Below, piece by piece: positions 20,820 to 29,385 of a stretch of 48,361 nt of DNA (within the stretch, counting starts at the first letter, position 1; each line of letters starts with the position of its first letter). The DNA is from JANWZL01 sp037445185 (GTDB lineage Bacteria; Pseudomonadota; Gammaproteobacteria; Burkholderiales; Thiobacillaceae): contig JBBIKZ010000005.1 of the NCBI GenBank assembly GCA_037445185.1, positions 1 to 48,361 on the forward strand, read 5' to 3'. Both the position numbers and the translations under genes were made by a program. The notes under the pieces are model-generated. The model was given only the letters and a program-made list of their open reading frames with translations. It was not told the DNA's origin and ran no database searches.

Positions 20820-21682
20820 GCCGTGTTCTCCGTCCTGATGTTGAGCATGGCGGCCCAGACGCCGGCGACCACGGTGATGGCCATGCCGGCCCAGGCCGTC
20901 GCCGCGAGCGCCTCCTGCCAGATTATGACATCCAGCAGGCTGCTGAAGAGCACCGTGCTGTAGGCGAAGGCGGCCACCACCGCGGTCTGGCCTCTGCGGT
21001 AGGCGCGGGTCATGGCCAGCTGCCCCAGCGTGGCCGTGAGCCCGAGCAGGAGCAGCAGTTCCAGGTGGGGCAGGATGTCGCCGTGCCAGCCCTGCACGCT
21101 GGCGAACAGGGCACCCCCTGCGCTGGCCACGGCGGCGAACCAGAACACCGTGCGCCATTCCGGTTCCTGGAGCCGACCCAGGGCACGCACGTGGACATAG
21201 GCGATGCCGGCCATGAGGCCGGAAAAGAGGCCGATCAGTCCGGCCAGCAGGTCGCCGTGCGCCCCCCAGGGCCGCAACAGCAGGACCACACCGGCAAAGC
21301 CCAGGGCCACGGCGGCATACTGGGCCGGGCGTATGGACTCCTTCAGCCACAACGGCATCAGCAGGGTGAGGAACAAGGGGGAGGTGTAGTTCAGGGTGAT
21401 GGCCACCGACATCGGCAGCACGGTCAGGCTGTAGAAGAAGGTGGCCAGGGCGGCGAAGCCCACCACGCCCCGGCGCAGGTGCAAGCCGAGATGGGGGCCG
21501 AACACCCGCGACATGGCCCGCGGCCCGCGCGTGAGGGTCAGCATGGCCAACACCGCGAGCAGGCCGAACAGGGAGCGGTAGAACACCAGCTCGACGCTGG
21601 AGAACCACTGCGCCGCCAGCTTCACCCACACACCCATCAGGGCGAAGCTGGCCCCGGCCAGCAACATCCAGCCCGAGTTCAT
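20816..21682 (-). CDS. EamA/DMT-family transporter
   Basis: 288 residues with ten predicted membrane helices in two EamA halves. The first half contains FYRSLFGLLAVLAML and ITLNYTSPLFLTLLMPLWLKE, a family hallmark at the end of the first repeat; the second contains AYRRGQTAVVAAFAYSTVLFSSLLDVIIW. Members export metabolites or amino acids across the inner membrane; the substrate cannot be read from the sequence. It overlaps rmuC upstream and the STAS gene downstream by 4 bases each. Confidence 0.92.
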   Translation of the reverse strand: MNSGWMLLAGASFALMGVWVKLAAQWFSSVELVFYRSLFGLLAVLAMLTLTRGPRAMSRVFGPHLGLHLRRGVVGFAALATFFYSLTVLPMSVAITLNYTSPLFLTLLMPLWLKESIRPAQYAAVALGFAGVVLLLRPWGAHGDLLAGLIGLFSGLMAGIAYVHVRALGRLQEPEWRTVFWFAAVASAGGALFASVQGWHGDILPHLELLLLLGLTATLGQLAMTRAYRRGQTAVVAAFAYSTVLFSSLLDVIIWQEALAATAWAGMAITVVAGVWAAMLNIRTENTA

Positions 21683-23124
21683 GTCCGCTCAGCCGGTGCG
21701 GGGGGCGGCGCGAGGGGGGAGGGATCGGGGACTTCGGCCGGCGCGTCGTCCCGTTCGAACTCGGGGGCCTGCAACCGGCGCGGTTGTTGTTCCACGAGCC
21801 CCGGTGTCGGGATCTCCCTGCCGGTGGGCGCGGCATGCAGGGCCTCGAAGCGGCGCGCGGTCACCAGCACGCGTGTCTCCAGCGAGCCGGTGGCCTTGTT
21901 GTAGGCCTCGGTGGCCAGGGTGAGGCCGCGGCCCACGGCGGCCCAGTGCTCCGCCAGCTTGCCCAGTCGCTCGTAGAGCTGGGCGCCCAGCGCGCTGATG
22001 GCGCGCGCGTTCTCCGCCAGGGATTCCTGGCGCCAGCCGTAGTAGACGGCCTTGAGCAGGGCGATCAGTGTGGTGGGGGTGGCGAGGATCACCTTGTGCT
22101 CGACGGCATACTCCAGCAGGCCGGGGTCCTGCTCGAGGGCGGCGCTGAAGAAGGCCTCGCCGGGCAGGAACAGCACCACGAACTCGGGCGCGGGCTGGAA
22201 CTGGTCCCAATAGGCCTTGGCGCCGAGGGCCTGGACGTGTTCGCGCACGTGGCGGGCGAAGCGGGCGAGATGGTGGCGGCGGTGGGCCTCGTCCTCCGCC
22301 TCCACGGCCTCGAGGAAGGCGGCCACCGGGGCCTTGGCGTCCAGCACCACGGTCTTGCCGGCGGGCAGCCGCACCAGCATGTCCGGGCGCTGCCGGCGGC
22401 CCTGCGCATCCCCCGTCTCCTGCTCGTAGAAGTCGCAATGGGCCTGCATGCCGGCCATCTCCACCACCCGCTTGAGCTGCATCTCGCCCCAGCGGCCGCG
22501 CACCTCGGGCCGCCGCAGGGCGGTGACGAGCCGCCCGGTCTCGGTCTTGAGGTCCTGCTGCACGGTGAGCAGGCCCCGGACCTGTTCGGTGAGCGAGACG
22601 TAGGCGATCACCCGCGCCCGCTCCATCTCCTGGGCCTGCAGACCCAGTTTCTCCAGGGCCTCGTGCAGGGGTTTGATGAGGGACTCCACCGCCTGGCGAC
22701 GCGTCTCCAGCTCGCCCTTGGCCGCCTCCTGCTGCGCGGCCAGGCTTTGTTTGGCCAGGTCGAGGAAGGACTGGTTGTTGCGCGCCAGCGCCTCGGCCGA
22801 CAGCGCCCGGAAGGACTCGGCGAGCTGCGAGCGGGCATCCTCCAGCAGCCTGAGCTTCTCTGCCGCGGCCGCCCGCTCCTGCCCGAGGCGGGTGTCCAGC
22901 TCGGCGACGCGCGCCCTGAGATCGGCCGACTCCGCCTGCTGGCGCTCGAGCAGCGCCTCTCGCTCGGCCAGGCGCGCCCGCGCCTCGAGCAGCGCCGCCT
23001 CGGCCTGGGTCGCACGTGCCGTGAGGGCGGCGCGCTCGGCCTGCGCCCGCCCGCGCAGCCAGAGCAGGACGATCAGGGTGAGCAGCAGGCCGAGCAGGAA
23101 GGCGATGGCGAGATCCGCAGTCAT
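21679..23124 (-). CDS. rmuC: DNA recombination protein RmuC
   Basis: 481 residues (E. coli RmuC 475). An N-terminal membrane helix (about 5-24) is followed by a long Ala/Arg/Glu-rich coiled coil (25-150). The RmuC domain shows RPEVRGRWGEMQLKRVVEM, then MLVRLPAGKTVVLDAKAPV and FVVLFLPGEAFFSAAL, a fold related to restriction-endonuclease nucleases. It limits DNA inversions at short inverted repeats. A Pro-rich tail (from about 455) is longer than usual. It starts 44 bases from the divergent xseA. Confidence 0.93.
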   Translation of the reverse strand: MTADLAIAFLLGLLLTLIVLLWLRGRAQAERAALTARATQAEAALLEARARLAEREALLERQQAESADLRARVAELDTRLGQERAAAAEKLRLLEDARSQLAESFRALSAEALARNNQSFLDLAKQSLAAQQEAAKGELETRRQAVESLIKPLHEALEKLGLQAQEMERARVIAYVSLTEQVRGLLTVQQDLKTETGRLVTALRRPEVRGRWGEMQLKRVVEMAGMQAHCDFYEQETGDAQGRRQRPDMLVRLPAGKTVVLDAKAPVAAFLEAVEAEDEAHRRHHLARFARHVREHVQALGAKAYWDQFQPAPEFVVLFLPGEAFFSAALEQDPGLLEYAVEHKVILATPTTLIALLKAVYYGWRQESLAENARAISALGAQLYERLGKLAEHWAAVGRGLTLATEAYNKATGSLETRVLVTARRFEALHAAPTGREIPTPGLVEQQPRRLQAPEFERDDAPAEVPDPSPLAPPPAPAERT

Positions 23125-23168
23125 GCGCGCATGATACTGTGCCCGCGCCGCTGGGCGATAATCCGCCC

Positions 23169-24509
23169 ATGCATGGCGAGAGCCCCATCCTCAGCGTGAG
23201 CGACTTGAACCGCATGACCCGGCTCGCCCTCGAGCGGGCGTTGCCACTGGTCTGGGTGGCGGGCGAGATCTCCAACCTCACCCGCGCCGCCTCGGGTCAC
23301 TGGTACTTCACCCTCAAGGACAGCGAAGCCGCGGTGCGCTGCGCCATGTTCCGCAACCGCAACCAGTTCCTCGGCTGGGTGCCGGAGAACGGTCAGCGCG
23401 TGGAGCTGCGCGCCCAGCCCACCCTGTACGAGCCGCGCGGCGAATTCCAGTTGAGCGTCGAAACCATGCGGCGCGCCGGCCTGGGGGCGCTCTATGAGGC
23501 CTTTGCGCGGCTGAAGGCGCGGCTCGAACGCGAGGGGCTGTTCGATCCGGCGCGCAAGCGGGCGCTGCCGGCCTACCCCAGGCAGATCGGCATCGTCACC
23601 TCGCCCCAGGCCGCCGCCTTGCGCGACGTGCTCACCACCTTGAGGCGACGCTGGCCCGTGGCGCGCGTCGTGCTCTACCCCACCCCTGTGCAGGGCGAGG
23701 GCGCGGCGGCGGCGATCGCCGCGGCGCTCACCCTGGCCGGCGAACGTCGCGAATGCGAGGTCCTGCTGCTGGTGCGCGGCGGCGGCAGCATCGAGGACCT
23801 GTGGGCCTTCAATGCCGAAGTCGTGGCACGGGCCATCGCCGCCTGCCCCATCCCGGTGGTGAGCGGCATCGGTCACGAGACGGACTTCACCATCGCCGAC
23901 TTCGTCGCCGACCGGCGTGCCCCCACCCCCACCGGGGCGGCGCAAGCGGCCACGCCGGAGGCCGCGGAACTCGCCCAGCACCTGCACCACCTCGCCCGAC
24001 GGCTCACCCTGGATCAGCGGCGGCGCCTGTACACCCTGGCGCAGCGGCTCGACGGCCTGGCCCAGCGTCTGCGCCACCCGGCCGAACAGTTGGCCCACCG
24101 GCGCCGCCACCTGGCCCAGCTCGCCCGGCGGCTCGATCTCGCCCAGGCCGGCCGCCTCGCGCTGGCACGTCAGCGCCTGGCGCATCTCGACGCCCGCTTG
24201 CATCAGGCCCTGCCGCGTCCGGACCGACTACGCACGCGGGTGCAGGAACTGGCTCGCCGTCTGGCAGGCGCCTTCGCTGCCGAGCAGCGGCAGCGTCGCG
24301 AGCGCGTCGCGGTCCTGGCCACCCACCTCGGCCACCTCAACCCGTCGGCGGTGCTGGAACGCGGTTACAGCATCGTGCGCCGGGCGGACGGCCGCATCGT
24401 GCGCGACAGCCGCGAGCTCGCGGTGGACGAGGCGGTGGAGCTGACCTTGGCACGGGGGCTGGCCGGGGCGCGCATCACCCGCCTCACGGACGGGACAGGG
24501 CAGAACTGA
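23169..24509 (+). CDS. xseA: Exodeoxyribonuclease VII large subunit
   Basis: 446 residues (E. coli 456). An N-terminal OB fold (SVSDLNRMTRLALERALP, WVAGEISNLTRAASGHWYF) is followed by the catalytic domain with ALPAYPRQIGIVTSP, LLLVRGGGSIEDLWAFN and GIGHETDFTIADFVADRRAPTP in outline. A long Arg/Leu-rich coiled coil and the family's C-terminal GYSIVRRADGRIV segment close the protein. With XseB it degrades single-stranded DNA. I use the ATG at 23169; a GTG at 23139 is in frame but adds a non-conserved stretch. Its last 26 bases overlap the convergent miaA 3' end. xseB is not in the window. Confidence 0.96.
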   Translation: MHGESPILSVSDLNRMTRLALERALPLVWVAGEISNLTRAASGHWYFTLKDSEAAVRCAMFRNRNQFLGWVPENGQRVELRAQPTLYEPRGEFQLSVETMRRAGLGALYEAFARLKARLEREGLFDPARKRALPAYPRQIGIVTSPQAAALRDVLTTLRRRWPVARVVLYPTPVQGEGAAAAIAAALTLAGERRECEVLLLVRGGGSIEDLWAFNAEVVARAIAACPIPVVSGIGHETDFTIADFVADRRAPTPTGAAQAATPEAAELAQHLHHLARRLTLDQRRRLYTLAQRLDGLAQRLRHPAEQLAHRRRHLAQLARRLDLAQAGRLALARQRLAHLDARLHQALPRPDRLRTRVQELARRLAGAFAAEQRQRRERVAVLATHLGHLNPSAVLERGYSIVRRADGRIVRDSRELAVDEAVELTLARGLAGARITRLTDGTGQN

Positions 24510-25458
24510 GCCACCCCGCCACGGCGGCGCACAGATCCGACCGCAGGCAGTCGAAGACCTCGGCGCCCGGCCAGGACCTGAGCCAGGTGATCTGCCGCTT
24601 GGCGAGCTGGCGCGTGGCAGCCACGGCGCGAGCCTGAAAGGTGTCTGCGTCCGTCACCCCCTCCAGCAATTCCCAGGTCTGACGATAGCCGACACAGCGC
24701 ATGGACGGCAGGTCGGGATCGAGCGGATAGCGCGCGCGCAGACGACGCACCTCGTCGAGAAAACCTGCCGCCAGCATGGCCTCGAAGCGCTGCGCGATGC
24801 GCCGGTGCAGGACCGACCGGTCCGACGGCAGCAGGGCGATCTCCAACAGCCGATAAGGCACAGGTTCTTTCCGCTGGCCGATCAGTGTCGACATGGGGCG
24901 CCCGGCGGTGATGCACACCTCCAGCGCGCGCTGGATGCGCTGGGCATCGGTGGGTTTGAGCCGCGCGGCGGTTTCCGGGTCGAGCCGGGCGAGCTCGGCG
25001 TGCAGGGCCGGCCAGCCCGCCCGGGCGGCACGCCGGTCGATCTCGGCGCGCAGGCGCGCATCGGCCTCTGGCAGGGGATCCAGGCCCTCCTTCAGGGACT
25101 TGAAATAGAGCATGGTGCCGCCCACCAAGAGGGGGATGCGGCCACGAGCCGTGATCTGCGCCATGCACCGCAAGGCATCCGCCCGGAAGCGCGCAGCGGA
25201 ATAGCGCTCGGTGGGGTCGACGACGTCGATGAGGTGATGCGGCACACGAGAGCGCTGCTCGAGGTCGGGCTTGGCGGTGCCGATGTCCATGCCGCGGTAG
25301 ACCAGGGCCGAGTCGACGCTGATGATCTCCACCGGCAGCCGCTGCGCGAGACAGAGCGCCAGGTCGGTCTTGCCGCAGGCGGTCGGGCCCATGAGGGCTA
25401 TGGCGTGTGACACTCTTGCCGGGGGAGGGTCGGAAGGCGTGAAACTGCTCACAGCCAT
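24484..25458 (-). CDS. miaA: tRNA dimethylallyltransferase
   Basis: 324 residues (E. coli 316). The P-loop is GPTACGKTDLAL (about 24-35), followed by the tRNA-contact and catalytic segment ISVDSALVYRGMDIGTAKPD, HHLIDVVDP, LVGGTMLYFKSLKEG and CVGYRQTWELL. It adds an isoprenyl group to A37 of tRNAs that read codons beginning with U. In many gammaproteobacteria miaA directly follows mutL; here a GGDEF gene and an S24-like gene lie between them. Confidence 0.97.
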   Translation of the reverse strand: MAVSSFTPSDPPPARVSHAIALMGPTACGKTDLALCLAQRLPVEIISVDSALVYRGMDIGTAKPDLEQRSRVPHHLIDVVDPTERYSAARFRADALRCMAQITARGRIPLLVGGTMLYFKSLKEGLDPLPEADARLRAEIDRRAARAGWPALHAELARLDPETAARLKPTDAQRIQRALEVCITAGRPMSTLIGQRKEPVPYRLLEIALLPSDRSVLHRRIAQRFEAMLAAGFLDEVRRLRARYPLDPDLPSMRCVGYRQTWELLEGVTDADTFQARAVAATRQLAKRQITWLRSWPGAEVFDCLRSDLCAAVAGWLSSALSRP

Positions 25459-25480
25459 GGGCTGATTGTCATGCTAAGTT

Positions 25481-25488
25481 AGTATAAT
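25481..25488. promoter_or_regulatory. Overlapping divergent -10 elements, miaA / GGDEF gene
   Basis: TATAAT on the plus strand (25483-25488) would serve the GGDEF gene 28 bases on. TATACT on the minus strand (25481-25486) would serve miaA. They overlap, so the two promoters would compete. Neither has a clear -35 at standard spacing. Confidence 0.4.
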
Positions 25489-25515
25489 CGTCAGGTATCT
25501 GGCCGGAGGCCGCCG

Positions 25516-26532
25516 ATGAGCGAGAAGAACAATGACAGGTTTGCCCATGCCGAAGACTGTGGCAAGCGTGCGCTCGCGCTGTTGCTCAAGGAAGGCATCG
25601 CCCCCATCCCGCCGCATTATGCCGTCGGCTATGCCTACTTCGACCATACCCCGGAGGAGGTTTACGAGGTCCTGCAGGAGCGGCTGACGCAAGGCCAGGC
25701 CCTGGACGAAGACCTGCTGCTCGCATTGTACGAGCGCTACATACTGCCCGACGGTTACGAGCGTTTTCGCAGCGTGCGCACCGATCTCGAGCGGCTGCTC
25801 AAGTCCCTGCTCAAGCTCCTGCGCCAATCCGACACACACAACGCGGTCTACATCGAGACCCTGCAAGACCGGCTGCAAGCCCTGGAGCAGGCCGCGAGCG
25901 CCGATGACCTGCGCGCCATCGGTCAGGCCCTGCTCGACGCCACGCGCCAGATGCATGGCCACACCCTGGCGCTCACGGCGGAGCTAGAGCAGGCACGCGA
26001 GGAATTGAAAAAGGCCCACACGGAACTGGAGGCGCACCGCAAGGCCGCGCTGATCGACCCTCTGACGGGGCTATACAACCGACGGGCCATGCAGGACATC
26101 CTCGGCCAACTCTGGCCATCGCCCGGGCCAATGACCATGTTGGTGGCGGACATCGACCACTTCAAGAAGATCAACGACACCTACGGCCACCAGGTCGGCG
26201 ACGTGGTCATCCGCCAGGTCGCCGAGGTCCTGCGCAAGTGCATCCGCGGCGAGGACTATGCCATCCGCTACGGCGGCGAGGAGTTCGTCATCCTGTTGCC
26301 TGACACCGACCTCAACGGTGGCCGGCGGGTGGCGGAAAACATTCGCGCACGTGTGGCCAAGCTGCGCCTGGTGCGCAAACACGACAACCTGGTCATCGGC
26401 GCGTTTACGCTGTCGCTCGGTCTGACCGAGCGCCGACCGGACGACACCGCCGACAACCTTTTCCAGCGTGCCGACCGTGCCCTTTACGTGTCCAAGGCGT
26501 CCGGCCGCAACCGCGTCACGGCCGAGGTTTGA
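25516..26532 (+). CDS. GGDEF-domain diguanylate cyclase
   Basis: 338 residues. The N-terminal half (1-150) is soluble and helical with no membrane segment or known sensor domain that I recognise; a coiled coil (150-178) links it to the GGDEF domain. That domain begins at DPLTGLYNRRA (181-191), has the metal/substrate loop ADIDHFKKINDTYGH, and carries an intact active site GGEEF (253-257). The inhibitory site RxxD is present as RGED (244-247), exactly five residues before it. The enzyme should make cyclic di-GMP and be feedback-inhibited. It has no EAL domain. It sits between miaA and the S24-like gene, convergent with the latter. Confidence 0.94.
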   Translation: MSEKNNDRFAHAEDCGKRALALLLKEGIAPIPPHYAVGYAYFDHTPEEVYEVLQERLTQGQALDEDLLLALYERYILPDGYERFRSVRTDLERLLKSLLKLLRQSDTHNAVYIETLQDRLQALEQAASADDLRAIGQALLDATRQMHGHTLALTAELEQAREELKKAHTELEAHRKAALIDPLTGLYNRRAMQDILGQLWPSPGPMTMLVADIDHFKKINDTYGHQVGDVVIRQVAEVLRKCIRGEDYAIRYGGEEFVILLPDTDLNGGRRVAENIRARVAKLRLVRKHDNLVIGAFTLSLGLTERRPDDTADNLFQRADRALYVSKASGRNRVTAEV

Positions 26533-26554
26533 CACACTCCTCCAGTCATACGCC

Positions 26555-26971
26555 TCAGACGTAGTACTTCACGGCGCGGCGCCGCCCCGGCTTCTTCTTC
26601 TGGATGACCACCCCCTTGACGACGGACTGCACGCTCTCGATCGGGATGTTCTCGTAGAGGGGATTGAGGGGTTTCAGCATCCAGCCCTCTGGGTGTTTGA
26701 CCAGTTGCCGGAAGATGTAGCGATCGTCCTCCGGCTCCACCCAGGGCAGGTAGGCGATGACGTAGGAGCCGTCCTTGGCCAGACCCTCGGGCTCGACGAC
26801 GATCACCTCGCCCGGCTCGAACTCCGGCAGCATGGAGTCGCCCAGCACCATGAGGGCATAGGGTTCGCCGCTGGCGCAGCTGGAGGCCGCCAGATCGGAC
26901 TCACCGACCCGCTCTTGGCGGATGGGGATGTTGATGGGTTTGCCTCGCGTGGGGGCGTGATCCGTGCTCAT
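26555..26971 (-). CDS. S24 (LexA/UmuD-like) protein, probably inactive
   Basis: 138 residues with no helix-turn-helix domain; it is the S24 peptidase fold alone. The serine segment is clear: LMVLGDSMLPEFEPGEVIVV with Ser46. In LexA and UmuD the catalytic lysine lies in a VKRL-type strand; the equivalent strand here reads YIFRQLVK, so that position appears to be Arg88. The following segment GWMLKPLNPLYENIPI is conserved as in the family. Self-cleavage is therefore doubtful. It starts with its stop next to nothing and its ATG one base downstream of the mutL stop, so it is likely co-transcribed after mutL. No umuC is present. It may bind a partner such as a polymerase or repressor, but this is speculation. 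Confidence 0.8.
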   Translation of the reverse strand: MSTDHAPTRGKPINIPIRQERVGESDLAASSCASGEPYALMVLGDSMLPEFEPGEVIVVEPEGLAKDGSYVIAYLPWVEPEDDRYIFRQLVKHPEGWMLKPLNPLYENIPIESVQSVVKGVVIQKKKPGRRRAVKYYV

Positions 26972-26972
26972 C

Positions 26973-28802
26973 TCATTTGCCTCGCATGAACAGCCGATCG
27001 AGGTCGGCCAGGGTCAGTTGGAACCAGGTGGGCCGGCCATGGTTGCACTGGTCGGCGCGGGGGATGCGCTCCATGTCGCGCAGCAGGGCATTCATCTCCG
27101 GCAGGGTCAGCCGGCGGTTGACCCGTATGGCTGCGTGACAGGCCAGGGTGGCGAGAAGTTCGTTGCGGCGGGCGGTGAGCACCTTGCCCGCCCCGACCGC
27201 CTGGATCTCCCGCAACACCTGTCGCGCCAGCCCTTCGGCATCCGCCTCCTTGAGCAGGGCGGGCAGCGCCCGCACCGCCAGGTGGGTGGGCGAGACCGGC
27301 GCCAGCTCGAAACCCATGGCGGCGAGGTCGGCGCCGCTTTCCTCGACGGTGACCATCTCCAGGGGGGAGGCGGCGAACACCACCGGGATCAACAGCGGCT
27401 GGGCCGCCATGCGCGCACCGTCCAGGGCCTCCTTGAGACGCTCGTAGACGATGCGCTCGTGCGCCGCATGCATGTCCACCACCACCAGCCCGGCGTCGTT
27501 TTCGGCCAGGATATAGGTGCCGGCGAGCTGGGCGATGGCATAGCCCAGAGGGGGCGAGGGCTGGGAGGCGGGCGATGCGGGGGCGCTGGCCGGTTCCGCC
27601 AGGGCCTCGGCCACCATGCCGTAGTAGGCGGCCGGTTCGGCTATGGCCATTGGCAGCGTGCCTGGGTGCCGCCCTCCCTCCCCTCTGGCAGCGCTGGGAC
27701 AGAGCGAGGAGGAGGTGGTTGCAGTGCTCGATTCGGGCATTCCATCCCCACCCTGGGCCTCCCCTCTCCGGGTGGAGAGGGCCAACCCTTCTGTTGTCTG
27801 TCCCCTGTCACCTGACTGCTGCCGCCCCAGCACCCGTTCCAGGCTATGCAGGACAAATTGGTGGACTGCACGCGCGTCGCGAAAACGCACCTCGGTCTTG
27901 GCCGGATGCACGTTCACGTCCACCCGCTGCGGCGGCAGGTCCAGGAACAACACATAGGCGGGATGGCGCTCGTGGTGCAGCACGTCGCGGTAGGCCTCGC
28001 GCACGGCGTGGCCGAGCAGCTTGTCGCGCACATGCCGGCCGTTGACGTAGAGATATTGCGCATCCCGCCCGGCACGGTGGTAGGCGGGCAGCCCGACCAG
28101 GCCGTGCAGGCGGATCTCGCCGGCCGACGCGTCCACCGTCCGGGCGGCGCGGGTGAAATCCTCGCCCATCACCGCCATGACGCGTTCGTCCCAGGCCTGC
28201 GGGCCATGCCGCCAGATGACCCGCCCGTTGTGCCAAAACTCGAAGGCCACCCCTGGCCTGCCCAGGGCCATGCGGCGCAGGGCCTCCTCGCAGTGCGCAT
28301 ATTCGGTGGCAATGGTCTTGAGGAATTTGCGCCGTGCCGGCGTGTTGAAGAAGAGATCGCGTACCTCCACCACGGTCCCCCGCGCCAGGGCCGCCGGCTC
28401 CGGTAGCGACACTATGCCGTCCTGGGCGGCGATGCGCCAGGCATGCTGCGCGCCCGCGGCGCGGCTCGTGAGCGTGAGCCTTGCCACCGCGGCGATGCTG
28501 GCCAGGGCCTCGCCGCGGAAGCCCAGGCTCGCCACCGCCTCCAGGTCCGCCAGGGTGGCGATCTTGCTGGTGGCATGTCGCGCCAGGGCGAGCGCGAGGT
28601 CGTCACGGGCGATGCCCACCCCGTCGTCGGCCACGCGGAGCAGACGGATACCGCCCTCCTCCAGGTCCACGCGGATTGCGCCGGCGCCGGCATCCAGGCT
28701 GTTCTCCACCAACTCCTTCAGGGCCGAGGCGGGCCGCTCCACCACCTCGCCGGCGGCGATCTGGGAGACGAGCAGGTCGGGCAACAGGTGGATGGTGGGC
28801 AT
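26973..28802 (-). CDS. mutL: DNA mismatch repair protein MutL
   Basis: 609 residues. The N-terminal GHKL ATPase shows LKELVENSLDAGA, VADDGVGIARDD, TSKIATLADLEAVASLGFRGEAL in outline, and a VNVHPAKTEVRF segment at its end. The C-terminal domain carries DMHAAHERIVYE, which fits the endonuclease metal motif DQHA(x)2E(x)4E apart from Q to M, and also ACHAAIR and CNHGRPTW, so this looks like a nicking-type MutL, not the E. coli type. I chose the ATG at 28802 (PTIHLLPDLLVSQIAAGEVV). The linker (about residues 328-390) is unusual: it encodes Ser/Thr/Gly/Arg-rich sequence from DNA with a CCCTCTCC/GGAGAGGG hairpin and 7-base periodic repeats. Confidence 0.96.
   Translation of the reverse strand: MPTIHLLPDLLVSQIAAGEVVERPASALKELVENSLDAGAGAIRVDLEEGGIRLLRVADDGVGIARDDLALALARHATSKIATLADLEAVASLGFRGEALASIAAVARLTLTSRAAGAQHAWRIAAQDGIVSLPEPAALARGTVVEVRDLFFNTPARRKFLKTIATEYAHCEEALRRMALGRPGVAFEFWHNGRVIWRHGPQAWDERVMAVMGEDFTRAARTVDASAGEIRLHGLVGLPAYHRAGRDAQYLYVNGRHVRDKLLGHAVREAYRDVLHHERHPAYVLFLDLPPQRVDVNVHPAKTEVRFRDARAVHQFVLHSLERVLGRQQSGDRGQTTEGLALSTRRGEAQGGDGMPESSTATTSSSLCPSAARGEGGRHPGTLPMAIAEPAAYYGMVAEALAEPASAPASPASQPSPPLGYAIAQLAGTYILAENDAGLVVVDMHAAHERIVYERLKEALDGARMAAQPLLIPVVFAASPLEMVTVEESGADLAAMGFELAPVSPTHLAVRALPALLKEADAEGLARQVLREIQAVGAGKVLTARRNELLATLACHAAIRVNRRLTLPEMNALLRDMERIPRADQCNHGRPTWFQLTLADLDRLFMRGK
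27762..27818. repeat. Hairpin and heptanucleotide array inside the mutL linker
   Basis: CCCTCTCC (27762-27769) pairs with GGAGAGGG (27774-27781) over a 4-base loop. Next to it, read on the minus strand, four consecutive 7-base units ending in CAG occupy 27791-27818 (for example GTGACAG and GGGACAG). The same unit type forms the array at 31567-31601. This is intergenic-style repeat DNA that stays open in the mutL frame. Confidence 0.7.
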
Positions 28803-28862
28803 GCCGGTCCAGTTTAGCACGTACCCTTTCTGCCCTCGGGTGATCGGCTTTCTCTGCCTGAC

Positions 28863-28876
28863 TTGATCATCGTCAA
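28863..28876 (+). promoter_or_regulatory. FNR-like box upstream of the hemerythrin operon
   Basis: TTGATCATCGTCAA matches the FNR/Anr/Dnr consensus TTGAT-N4-ATCAA except for one position (G for A). A -10-like TATAAA lies at 28910-28915, 24 bases before the hemerythrin ATG. From that -10 the box would be centred near -52, which is not the classical -41.5, so either another start site is used or the arrangement is unusual. The operon it precedes fits oxygen- or NO-responsive control. Confidence 0.55.
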
Positions 28877-28938
28877 GGCGGCAGCCTCAGCCAGGGTGGA
28901 CGATTTTTGTATAAAACCTTTGCGTTCGAAGGATACAG

Positions 28939-29385
28939 ATGAACCAGCTCTCCCGCATCCTGGGCGACGACCACAACCGCTGCGACGATCTTTTCGCCAC
29001 CGCGGAGCGTGCGGTTGACGAGCAGCACTGGGATGATGCCGACCGACACTTCGCCGACTTCCGCACTGCCCTCAGCCGCCACTTCGCCGCCGAGGAGGAC
29101 ATCCTGTTCCCCGCCTTCGAGACGCGTAGCGGCATGTACAGCAGCCCCACCCAGGTCATGCGCGCGGAACACGGACAAATGAATGAACTCGTCGCTCGCA
29201 TGAGCGAGGCCCTCAGCCGCCGCGACACTGAGGCCTACCTCGGAGAGGCGCAGACCCTGCTCATCCTCATGCGCCAGCACAACCTGAAGGAGGAGCAGAT
29301 CCTCTACCCCCTGTGCGACCGTGCCCTGGGGAACGAGACCGACCTCATGACCGCCCTGAGACGCGTGATCCATCCAGGCACATGA
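28939..29385 (+). CDS. Hemerythrin-domain protein
   Basis: 148 residues, one hemerythrin four-helix bundle. Expected di-iron ligands are visible: His12 in LGDDHNRCDDLF, His48 and Glu52 in RHFAAEEDILFP, His78 in RAEHGQMNEL, and His114 with Glu118 in RQHNLKEEQILYP. It is cytoplasmic and could bind oxygen or nitric oxide, or repair/deliver iron; related proteins (YtfE/RIC, Dnr-linked hemerythrins) occur with denitrification genes. The next gene starts within its stop (ATGA), so the pair is translationally coupled. Confidence 0.93.
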   Translation: MNQLSRILGDDHNRCDDLFATAERAVDEQHWDDADRHFADFRTALSRHFAAEEDILFPAFETRSGMYSSPTQVMRAEHGQMNELVARMSEALSRRDTEAYLGEAQTLLILMRQHNLKEEQILYPLCDRALGNETDLMTALRRVIHPGT

